Source of the DNA: Rhodococcus globerulus NBRC 14531
GTDB taxonomy: Bacteria > Actinomycetota > Actinomycetes > Mycobacteriales > Mycobacteriaceae
Assembly (NCBI RefSeq): GCF_001894805.1
Contig: NZ_BCWX01000002.1
Location: 372,001 to 436,000, forward strand
DNA: 64,000 nucleotides
Reading direction: 5' to 3'
Part shown: positions 1 through 6,946 of the stretch, in pieces
How positions within the stretch are numbered: position 1 is the stretch's first letter
Layout: the number at the start of each line of letters is the position of its first letter
Notes under the pieces: generated by a model
Seen by the model: the letters and a program-made list of their open reading frames with translations, nothing else
Told to the model about the DNA's origin: nothing
Database searches by the model: none
Position numbers and translations under genes: made by a program

Positions 1-269
1 TATTGCCGAAGGTGCGCGTATGGACTGCTCACGCCGACGCTTCGTGCGGGCTCGTAGGAACCGCGGCCCATGAGGACGGTGTCGAAAACTCTGTTCGGTG
101 GGTTGCCCATCCCGACGTGGGGCCGGATGTGCGTGGGTACGGTTTCCGGGTAACGCTCGTTCATCGACGCGGTCATCTGATCGGAGAGCGGAAAGAAATC
201 GAACTCTCCTCCGGGGCCTGCGATGTATCCGTCCAGCGTTGTTCCGACGTAGTACACAAGCTTGCGCAT
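1..269 (-). CDS. Dihydrofolate reductase-like (RibD C-terminal) protein, 3' part missing
   Basis: Reading the minus strand from the ATG at 269 gives an open frame that leaves the window after 89 codons. It opens MRKLVYYVGTTLDGYIAG, the usual N-terminus of the RibD C-terminal/DHFR-like reductase family (strand, then TLDGYIA), and later has VLMGRGSYE, which matches the family's MGRxTYE segment. Such proteins are NADPH-dependent reductases whose substrates are mostly unknown. The gene is transcribed divergently from the TetR regulator at 338, so it is the likely target of that regulator (inference). The C-terminal half lies outside the window. Family call fairly sure, substrate unknown. Confidence 0.8.
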   Translation of the reverse strand, partial: MRKLVYYVGTTLDGYIAGPGGEFDFFPLSDQMTASMNERYPETVPTHIRPHVGMGNPPNRVFDTVLMGRGSYEPARSVGVSSPYAHLRQ

Positions 270-279
270 GTACAACTCC

Positions 280-302
280 GTTCGTAGTACTCTGTTTGTA
301 GT
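280..302. promoter_or_regulatory. Candidate TetR operator in the divergent intergenic region
   Basis: The 68-bp gap between the divergent reductase (start 269) and tetR (start 338) holds two direct copies of gttYgtagt (280-288 and 294-302), 14 bp apart. The position suits an operator for the adjacent TetR protein. This rests on position and repetition only, and TetR operators are more often inverted repeats. Confidence 0.3.
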
Positions 303-337
303 GGTTTAATTTAGGGTCGTGACAGGAGCGGTGTCAA

Positions 338-916
338 GTGCGAAAAAACCCGGAACGCCGGCTGGCGCTGATCGATGCGGCAATCGAGGTGCTGGCGCGA
401 GAGGGCGCTAGAGGCTTGACATTTCGAGCCGTCGATACGCAGGCCGCCGTGCCGAACGGGACAGCGTCGAACTACTTCTCGAATCGCGACGACCTACTCA
501 CCCAAGCCGGTGGCCGGATCTACGAGCGACTGATTCCGGACGACCTCGAAGGGATGATCGATCCCGTCAACGGCACCGATCGTGAGCGCCTGGTGACGCT
601 CATGCTCGACGTGGTCGAGCGGGTCACCTCATTCGGGACCGGATTCCTCGCATTGATGGAGTTGCGCCTCGAGGCGACGCGTCGGCCTGATCTTCGAGCG
701 GTTCTGACGGTCCGCATCCGAGAAGACTTCGAACTCAACGTCGCCAACCATCTGGCCTCGGGAGTGCCAGGTGATGCGATGACCGTTCGACTGCTCTACA
801 TGTCGTTGAACTGGCTGGTTCTCGATCGGCTCACCCTGCCGGATCTCTTCGTGCAGGAGGACGTTCGTGCCGTCGTCGAGGCGGCGGTGGATCGGGCCTT
901 GCCGCCACAGCGGTAG
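338..916 (+). CDS. TetR/AcrR-family transcriptional regulator
   Basis: A 192-aa protein with an N-terminal TetR helix-turn-helix at about residues 8-55 (LIDAAIEVLAREGARGLTF, then NGTASNYFSNRDDLL, matching the family's G..YYHF.sKe.Ll motif). A variable helical ligand-binding region follows. Start is GTG at 338, with GGAG eight bases upstream. It is divergent from the DHFR-like reductase, the classic layout for a local ligand-responsive repressor. The ligand cannot be read from sequence. Its stop lies inside an 18-bp tandem repeat shared with the convergent gtrA-like gene. Confidence 0.88.
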   Translation: MRKNPERRLALIDAAIEVLAREGARGLTFRAVDTQAAVPNGTASNYFSNRDDLLTQAGGRIYERLIPDDLEGMIDPVNGTDRERLVTLMLDVVERVTSFGTGFLALMELRLEATRRPDLRAVLTVRIREDFELNVANHLASGVPGDAMTVRLLYMSLNWLVLDRLTLPDLFVQEDVRAVVEAAVDRALPPQR

Positions 917-946
917 CAGGTCAGTGGTCGGTAACAGGTCAGTGGT
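911..946. repeat. 18-bp tandem duplication at convergent gene ends
   Basis: The sequence cggtaRcaggtcagtggt occurs twice head to tail (911-928 and 929-946) with one mismatch. Copy 1 contains the tetR stop (TAG 914-916) and the junction region contains the gtrA-like stop (939-941 on the minus strand). It looks like a simple slippage duplication in the 22-bp intergenic region. Confidence 0.8.
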
Positions 947-1382
947 TGTCGGTGCTGCGCCGGAACGAGAAGTATCGATGCCCCAGAAAACTCACGCCTG
1001 CCACAATCAGCATCACCACTGCCTGTGCCGGTAGTGGTGGTGCATGGAGAACCGACACCGCAAAAGTCCCCAGGATCAGATTCAGTACCAGCCCACCGGA
1101 ATTGACGACGATAAACGCCCCGAGGTCGCGGGCGAGGTGACCCCGGACGCGGAAGACCAGAGTTCGGTGCAGCACAAACGCGATCAGGACGCTGATGCTG
1201 TAGGAACCGATCAGCGCGACCGGGTAGAGGTTGTCGTTGCCCAACGCGAGCATCCAGATGACGAACAGCCCGTATCCGATGGCTGTATTCGCCACTCCCA
1301 CAACGGCAAATGCGATGGGCTGATGTTTCACGATTCGCAGCAGCGGGCCTGGGTCGGCAACCGGGGCGGTGTCCTCGCTCAC
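939..1382 (-). CDS. GtrA-family membrane protein (putative polyprenyl-phosphate sugar flippase)
   Basis: A 147-aa protein with four predicted membrane helices spaced as in GtrA/DPMS-associated proteins: LLRIVKHQPIAFAVVGVANTAIGYG, then VALIGSYSISVLIAFVLHR, FIVVNSGGLVLNLILG and VVMLIVAGVSFLGHRYFSF. The signature F.vvGv.nT.i.y and the terminal GvsFlghRyfsF are typical. GtrA proteins are thought to move polyprenyl-phosphate-linked sugars across the membrane. The GTG start at 1382 overlaps the stop of the 733-aa gene (GTGA), so the two are translationally coupled. A longer in-frame reading to 1823 is rejected because it runs through that upstream gene. The glycosyltransferase at 3751 is its likely partner. 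Confidence 0.85.
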   Translation of the reverse strand: MSEDTAPVADPGPLLRIVKHQPIAFAVVGVANTAIGYGLFVIWMLALGNDNLYPVALIGSYSISVLIAFVLHRTLVFRVRGHLARDLGAFIVVNSGGLVLNLILGTFAVSVLHAPPLPAQAVVMLIVAGVSFLGHRYFSFRRSTDNH

Positions 1383-3580
1383 GATGCGTTGTTCGTTGCG
1401 TCGTCGATCCGGTCGCGTCGACGGCCGCGCAGATACATCCATTCGAGTACACCGAGGCCGAGAATTCCGGCGACCATCGACGCGCCGCCGATCTTCCATC
1501 CCGGCGGACGCCAGGTTAGGACAAGTTCCGCGTCCTGAGTTCCGGCTGGAACATCCACGGTGACAAAGGACTTCGCAACAACGTCGATGGGAACAGACTC
1601 GCCGTTCAAGGTGGCGCGGTAGCCAGGCCAGCCGAGACGGGCGAAGACGACCTTCCCGCCGCCGCTCGAGCTGACTCGAAGAGTGCTCGACATGTTCGTC
1701 TCGGCGACCGACGTCGCTTCCACCCCTTCGGAGTGCGAGATTCGGCCGTTGCGGGCGGAGACCGAACCGTCGACGCGTTCGAGTACCGAGATGTAGTTGT
1801 CGTGGCCGGGGTAGTCGACCCATTTCCAGCCGTCGGGGGCCGGCTGGTTACGAGCATCGGGATACAACGCGTTCTGCAGAACCACGCGGTCCACGTTCAT
1901 GAGATCGACCAGAGTGCGGCCGGTTTCGGGTTCGACGGCGAAGACCCGTGCGAACGCGTCAGGGCACACGCTCATGTCCCACCGCATGCACAGGAGATTG
2001 CCGAAGTAGTAGTGCCCGTTGGGGGTGTAACCGCTGGTGTAGGTGAGTTCCAGATCTTTCGGATAGTTTCCGAAAGCCAGTGAGCCGTATGCGCCGTCGA
2101 GGGTGCGTTGGTCGGGGGCGATGAGCGCGCGATCGGCGAGTTGCAGTGTTGTTCCGTCGAAGTCGGGGAAAGCTGCTTTCATGTCCGAGCGCGACTCCGG
2201 CAGGTTCCAGCTCATCGGTGTCGGTTGCGCGGCGCGCACCTGGGCGTAAGCGATGGGGGAGACTGCGGCAATAGCGAGGATGCAGGCCGCGGCCGTTCCC
2301 TTCGTTCGGCCGAGCCAGACCATCGCGGCGCCGAGAGCAGCGACGGCGACGGCCGAGATCACGTGCCATTCCAGGAGGCTGGGTGCAGCCGACGCCGAGC
2401 GGATCAGGAGTAAGCCCACCAGGATTCCGGCGGCCGCGCCGCGGCGACGCCAGTTGTCGGTGGTGGCGTAGCGCCCGAGCAGGATGCACACCAGAAGTAG
2501 CAGTCCGATCGCCACCATCGGGAGCACCCGAGCGGGCCAGCGGAGGGGGCCGATGGTGCTGGGTCCGGCAGTCCACATGAGTACTGCCACCGTGAAAATT
2601 CCGACGGCCGTCAGTTCGCGTGCGGCGCCGCGAGCTTTGCCCCAGTCGATGAATGCAAGCGCAGGAATCAGGAACCAGGCGATGTAGACCATCGGCATGG
2701 TCTGGATGTAACCCCACCACGAAACAAACGCGGGCATCGTGCTCGGCAGGCTGGCGTTGAGGGATTCCGACCACGGTACGGCGAGGAAGGCGTCGTTCTT
2801 GACCTCGGATGCGCCGCGCCAGGTGACGTCGGCGGTGAGCAGACTCGGCAGGTAGGTTGCGAGGCCCGCCAGCGCGGCACACGCGGAGACTGCGAGGAGC
2901 CGCAGCGATGGCAGCCAGCGTCGTTGGTAGGCCACTTCGCCGATGGCCACAGCAACGATCATCAGACCGGATTCGACTGCGGGAAACACGTATTGGACCG
3001 ACATCGCGAGATACAGGAACACAAACGTCGGTATCGGACCGCTCTTGCCGCGGGAGTACCGGATCGCCGACGCCCAGGCCTGCACCATCCAGGCGGTGCC
3101 GGTAAAGGCCGTCATCCAACTGGCCTCGTCGAAGAACAGCAGGAAACCGGTGAAGGGAATCGAGACGCCGGCTACGGCCGCCCACGCGGGCTTGGAGCCG
3201 TATTCGAGGCAGATCCGAAATACACCGAGGCCGAGGATGATCGCGAAGATCAGCTTGACCAGCGTTGCGTACAACGCGAGGTTGTCGAAGGACGGCGCTA
3301 TCAGGTCGATGAGCAGTTGTGGTGGGTTGAGAAGGCCGGCTTCCTCGATGGCGTAGTTCCCGGCCATCCAGTTCTCCGGCACCAGGACTGGTAGGTGGCC
3401 CTCGCGCAGATTTCGGCCCAACATCACCCACAACGGGGCGTACTGGGACTCGGTGTCATCGGTGTAGAAATGGCGTGCATTTGCCAGGACGACAGCGATG
3501 TATCCCGCGATAACACCGACCGCAGTACCGGCACCCCATTTGTACACGTCAGCTCTGGCGCGAATGCGAGTTTCCACCAC
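1379..3580 (-). CDS. Large polytopic membrane protein, YfhO/GT-C glycosyltransferase-like
   Basis: A 733-aa protein with an N-terminal helix (GVIAGYIAVVLANARHF), then an acidic extracytoplasmic segment (FYTDDTESQYAPLW, LLNPPQLLIDLIAP), about ten more hydrophobic spans, and a soluble C-terminal domain (about residues 450-690) before a last helix and an RRRDR tail. The first-loop acidic motif and topology resemble YfhO and other GT-C enzymes, which transfer sugars from polyprenyl-phosphate donors outside the membrane. Start is GTG at 3580, or the next GTG at 3577. It overlaps the gtrA-like gene and is divergent from a GtrB-like transferase. I infer the transferase of a three-part Gtr-type glycosylation system. 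Substrate and acceptor are unknown. Confidence 0.7.
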   Translation of the reverse strand: MVETRIRARADVYKWGAGTAVGVIAGYIAVVLANARHFYTDDTESQYAPLWVMLGRNLREGHLPVLVPENWMAGNYAIEEAGLLNPPQLLIDLIAPSFDNLALYATLVKLIFAIILGLGVFRICLEYGSKPAWAAVAGVSIPFTGFLLFFDEASWMTAFTGTAWMVQAWASAIRYSRGKSGPIPTFVFLYLAMSVQYVFPAVESGLMIVAVAIGEVAYQRRWLPSLRLLAVSACAALAGLATYLPSLLTADVTWRGASEVKNDAFLAVPWSESLNASLPSTMPAFVSWWGYIQTMPMVYIAWFLIPALAFIDWGKARGAARELTAVGIFTVAVLMWTAGPSTIGPLRWPARVLPMVAIGLLLLVCILLGRYATTDNWRRRGAAAGILVGLLLIRSASAAPSLLEWHVISAVAVAALGAAMVWLGRTKGTAAACILAIAAVSPIAYAQVRAAQPTPMSWNLPESRSDMKAAFPDFDGTTLQLADRALIAPDQRTLDGAYGSLAFGNYPKDLELTYTSGYTPNGHYYFGNLLCMRWDMSVCPDAFARVFAVEPETGRTLVDLMNVDRVVLQNALYPDARNQPAPDGWKWVDYPGHDNYISVLERVDGSVSARNGRISHSEGVEATSVAETNMSSTLRVSSSGGGKVVFARLGWPGYRATLNGESVPIDVVAKSFVTVDVPAGTQDAELVLTWRPPGWKIGGASMVAGILGLGVLEWMYLRGRRRDRIDDATNNAS

Positions 3581-3750
3581 GAGTTCCAGACCTTAACAGG
3601 ATGGGGGAATCGTGCCATGACGCGTGCAGGTAAACCGTTGGCAAAGTACAAGAGTCGTACACGCGCGCGTGTTAAAGTTCGCGGCGGTGTGAGTCCGGTC
3701 GCACTGATCACTCGACCCTTCGTCGAGTTCCCGAAGGGAGCAGTAAGCGA

Positions 3751-4740
3751 GTGCACTCGATCTCCGTCGTGGTGCCTGTGTACCAGGGCGAACGCACGAT
3801 TTCCGCGCTGGTCGACGAGCTGAACACTCTCACCGGTACCTGTGTCACTGCAGGTGGTGCCGAATTCTCGGTCGACGAGATCGTCCTTGTCCATGACAAC
3901 GGGCCAGATCGCTCCGACGTCGTCCTTCTCGAGTTGGAACGCCGTTTCGACCACGTACGGGTGATTTGGCTGAGCCGCAACTACGGCCAGGACGCCGCAA
4001 CGATTGCCGGTATGGCTGCTGCCCGCGGCGACTGGATTGTCACGATGGACGAGGACGGGCAGCATGACCCGGCGTCGATCAGCGCGTTTCTCGACACCGC
4101 ACTGCGAGAACGTGCCGATCTTGTCTATTCGAAGCCGGTCAATACCCGCCCCCACGGATTCTTGCGGAACGTGACGTCGCGGGGCGCAAAGATGGTTCTG
4201 GCTACGGTGTTCGCGTTCCCGGCATCGGCGCAATTCGAGAGCTTCAGACTTGTTCGCGGCGACATCGCGAGACAACTGGCGGAGGTAGCCGCAAACGGTG
4301 CGTACCTCGACGTCGCTCTGACCTGGGTGGTGGGTAACACCGCCACCGTTCCGGTTAGCTTACGTGCGGAGGGCCGAGAGGAATCCGGCTACAACTACCG
4401 CCGGTTGTTCTCTCTGTTCTGGAAGATGGTGTTGTGCAGCGGAACCCGGGGTCTCCGATTGGTCAGCCTGCTCGGCGTGACTCTTGCGCTCGCCGGAGTG
4501 GTGGTCGCTGCGGTGATCTTCGTCCAGGCGGTGACCGGCGACAACAACGACCCTGAAGGCTGGGCATCGATGATCGTGGCGATGCTGCTCTGCTCGGGGG
4601 CAATTCTGTTCTCGCTTGGTCTCATTGCCGAATATCTCGGGGTTGCCCTGCATATTCTGGTGGGCAAACCCCTGTATCTCAAGGTCGATGCACCACGTCC
4701 GGGTGTAACTGAAATGGACGGTGTCACACGTGAACGCTGA
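3751..4740 (+). CDS. GT2 polyprenyl-phosphate glycosyltransferase (GtrB/ArnC/DPM1-like)
   Basis: A 329-aa protein. The N-terminal GT-A domain starts SISVVVPVYQGERTI, has EIVLVHDNGPDRS, RNYGQDAATIAGM and the metal-binding DEDGQHDP. Two C-terminal membrane helices follow (LLGVTLALAGVVVAAVIFV, AILFSLGLIAEYLGVALHIL), the architecture of GtrB and ArnC. The predicted reaction is transfer of a nucleotide-activated sugar to polyprenyl phosphate on the cytoplasmic face. Start is GTG at 3751. The gene overlaps the next one (aminotransferase) by 20 bp. That pairing with a 4-amino-sugar enzyme suggests an amino sugar as cargo (inference). Confidence 0.85.
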   Translation: MHSISVVVPVYQGERTISALVDELNTLTGTCVTAGGAEFSVDEIVLVHDNGPDRSDVVLLELERRFDHVRVIWLSRNYGQDAATIAGMAAARGDWIVTMDEDGQHDPASISAFLDTALRERADLVYSKPVNTRPHGFLRNVTSRGAKMVLATVFAFPASAQFESFRLVRGDIARQLAEVAANGAYLDVALTWVVGNTATVPVSLRAEGREESGYNYRRLFSLFWKMVLCSGTRGLRLVSLLGVTLALAGVVVAAVIFVQAVTGDNNDPEGWASMIVAMLLCSGAILFSLGLIAEYLGVALHILVGKPLYLKVDAPRPGVTEMDGVTRER

Positions 4741-5869
4741 CCGCATCATCTTCAGTCGGCCCTACCGTGCCTCGAATGAATTGACCAATCTGGCAACGGT
4801 TCTGGAATCGGATCACATTCACGGCGACGGCACATTCACCGCCTCGTCCACCGCAAAGATCAAGGCGATCACCGGCGCCAAGCACGCCCTGCTGACAACC
4901 TCGTGCACACACGCGCTCGAACTCGGTGCACTTCTGTTGGAGATCGGGCCGGGCGACGAAGTCATCGTTCCAAGTTTTGCCTTCAGCTCCGCAGCAACCG
5001 CGGTCGCGCTGCGCGGGGCAACCGTCGTGTTCGTCGACATCGATCTGGAAACCGGCAACATCGATCCGGTCGCCGTCGCCGACGCGATCACACCGCGCAC
5101 CAAAGCCGTGCTGGTCATGCACTACGGCGGTGTGGCAGCCGAGATGGAACCGCTGCTGGCACTCGCGAAGGAACACGGCGTTGCGTTGATCGAGGACAAC
5201 GCGCACGGACTGGGCGGCACGTGGCGGGGCCGAACACTCGGCACCATCGGCACCGTCGGCACTCAAAGTTTCCACGACACCAAGAACATTCATTGCGGTG
5301 AGGGTGGCGCGCTGCTGCTCTCCGACGATGCACTGATGGAGCGCGCCGAGATCATCCGCGAGAAGGGCACGAACCGTGCTCGTTTCCTGCGTGGTCAGGT
5401 GGATAAATACTCGTGGCAGGACATCGGCTCGAGCTATCTGCCCAGTGAACTCAACGCGGCGGTGCTCGACGCTCAACTAGCCGAATTCGACGCGATTCAT
5501 GCGGGCCGTCATCGCGTCTGGGACGACTACAGCGAGAACCTGTCCGATTGGGCGAAGAATCACGACGTTCAACTGATGACCGTTCCGGACGATTGTGAGC
5601 ACCCCGCGCACCTGTTCTATGTCCGGCTGCCGAACGAGCGCAGCCGCGACGCCATGATCCGGCACATGGCCGAGCGCGGCGTAGTGGCACCCTTTCATTA
5701 CGTGCCCCTGGACACGAGTGCGGCCGGACTGCGCTACGGCCGCACACCTGTGCCGTGCGTTCGTAGTCTGCAGTTCTCGACCACGATTCTGCGACTTCCG
5801 CTGTGGCCGATGCTCACAGCCGACCAGCAGGGCCGCGTCGTAGATGCTGCGGCGTCGTATCGCGTGTAG
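4721..5869 (+). CDS. Sugar-nucleotide 4-aminotransferase, WecE/RffA-like (DegT/DnrJ/EryC1/StrS family)
   Basis: A 382-aa PLP enzyme. Visible family features are LTTSCTHALELGALLL near the N-terminus, GDEVIVPSFAFSSAATAVAL, LIEDNAHGLGGTWRG (cofactor-binding Asp), and SFHDTKNIHCGEGGAL, where the Lys is the PLP Schiff-base residue and the H.tKni.cGEGGal context is that of WecE/RffA. WecE makes dTDP-4-amino-4,6-dideoxygalactose from the dTDP-4-keto sugar with glutamate. Start GTG 4721 lies inside the glycosyltransferase gene; GTG at 4730 is an alternative. Together with the GT2 and the divergent GtrA/GT-C pair it forms a likely amino-sugar surface decoration pathway. Confidence 0.87.
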   Translation: MSHVNADRIIFSRPYRASNELTNLATVLESDHIHGDGTFTASSTAKIKAITGAKHALLTTSCTHALELGALLLEIGPGDEVIVPSFAFSSAATAVALRGATVVFVDIDLETGNIDPVAVADAITPRTKAVLVMHYGGVAAEMEPLLALAKEHGVALIEDNAHGLGGTWRGRTLGTIGTVGTQSFHDTKNIHCGEGGALLLSDDALMERAEIIREKGTNRARFLRGQVDKYSWQDIGSSYLPSELNAAVLDAQLAEFDAIHAGRHRVWDDYSENLSDWAKNHDVQLMTVPDDCEHPAHLFYVRLPNERSRDAMIRHMAERGVVAPFHYVPLDTSAAGLRYGRTPVPCVRSLQFSTTILRLPLWPMLTADQQGRVVDAAASYRV

Positions 5870-5878
5870 GTAAGACTT

Positions 5879-6871
5879 CTAGGGCCCGGACGCTTCCTGA
5901 ACGGGCTTTTCGGTTGTGGGTGTGGAGGGCGACCATTCGTCCACCGTGCCGTCGGGGAAAATGATCTGCGCTACGCCCGTGATGGTGTCGCGGGCGTGGA
6001 GCGCACTCTCGTCGTTGGTGGCGTCTGTCATCGAGGTATCCGGGATGAGTCCGTAGTTGTCGTCGTCCTGATACTGAATATCCTCGCGCGTGGTGACAGT
6101 CACGATGAATCGGTTGTCCTCGCCGACGATGCCGGTGGTCAGATGGACCCACTGGTCGCTGACACAACACATCCATCCCTGTTTGACGGCAAGCACCGGT
6201 TCGTTGAAGAGAGCGTCCGGGAGGCCGAAGCGTTGGTCGTAGCCGTCGGCGGCAGTCGCCGTGGATTCGCGGAGGTGGTCGACGATCAGATTGATCCGGT
6301 CCGCCCCCAGCCCTGCGGTGTCGTCGAGGACTCCGTCGTAGAACGTGATCAGATCGCGCGCCGTAGTTTCGGTGTTCCACCACAAACCGTCGTACGGCGC
6401 AGTGGTGGAGGTCAACGAGTAGCGTTGCGCGACGCGGTTCACGAGGTCGGAGCCGCCGGCAGCGTCCCACAGGAGATTGGCGGCCGTGTCATCGGAAGAT
6501 TCGAGCATGGCAACCATGAGGGCGCGGTCGTCGTCGCCGAGTGGGCGTTCGTCACGCGAATCTTGATAGAGCAGATCCTCGGCGATGAAAAGCTTTGCTA
6601 CCGAGGCTGTTTCGATCTGCTGATCGCCGCCCACCTCGAGATAGTTGTTCGTGGTGCGGTCGAAGACGGCAATCGACGCCTCTGCGCCGCGATCAAGTGC
6701 GGCAGTACGGGCCTGTTCGAGTCGCACGTCAAGGGCCTGCGCGAGCGGCACGTTTGTATCGGGGAAGGGGGAGGTCTCGGTGGATGCTGCCTGGTTTGCG
6801 GCCGCGCTGCATGATGCCGCACAAGTAACTGCGGCAATCATTGCGATAACCCGGACGAACCGCGCAGTCAT
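5879..6871 (-). CDS. Exported beta-lactamase-fold serine hydrolase lipoprotein
   Basis: A 330-aa protein. The N-terminus has arginines, a hydrophobic stretch and a Cys at about residue 21 in AAVTCAASC, consistent with a lipoprotein signal. The mature part has a class A beta-lactamase-like layout: an S-V-A-K catalytic motif in ETASVAKLFIAEDLL, an SDN-like segment in MLESSDDTAANLL, and VKQGW in place of the KTG box. Because the KTG box is altered, beta-lactam hydrolysis is not assured; it may be a peptidase-like relative. The start at 6871 is chosen because the longer frame to 7186 runs into the divergent tex gene and lacks a signal. It ends 10 bp from the convergent aminotransferase. Confidence 0.72.
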   Translation of the reverse strand: MTARFVRVIAMIAAVTCAASCSAAANQAASTETSPFPDTNVPLAQALDVRLEQARTAALDRGAEASIAVFDRTTNNYLEVGGDQQIETASVAKLFIAEDLLYQDSRDERPLGDDDRALMVAMLESSDDTAANLLWDAAGGSDLVNRVAQRYSLTSTTAPYDGLWWNTETTARDLITFYDGVLDDTAGLGADRINLIVDHLRESTATAADGYDQRFGLPDALFNEPVLAVKQGWMCCVSDQWVHLTTGIVGEDNRFIVTVTTREDIQYQDDDNYGLIPDTSMTDATNDESALHARDTITGVAQIIFPDGTVDEWSPSTPTTEKPVQEASGP

Positions 6872-6946
6872 CAATTTCCCCCGGACTCCGGACACGGCGC
6901 TGTCTGCCGGTCTTCTTGTTCCAGGATAGCGGTAGGCTCGGTTCTC

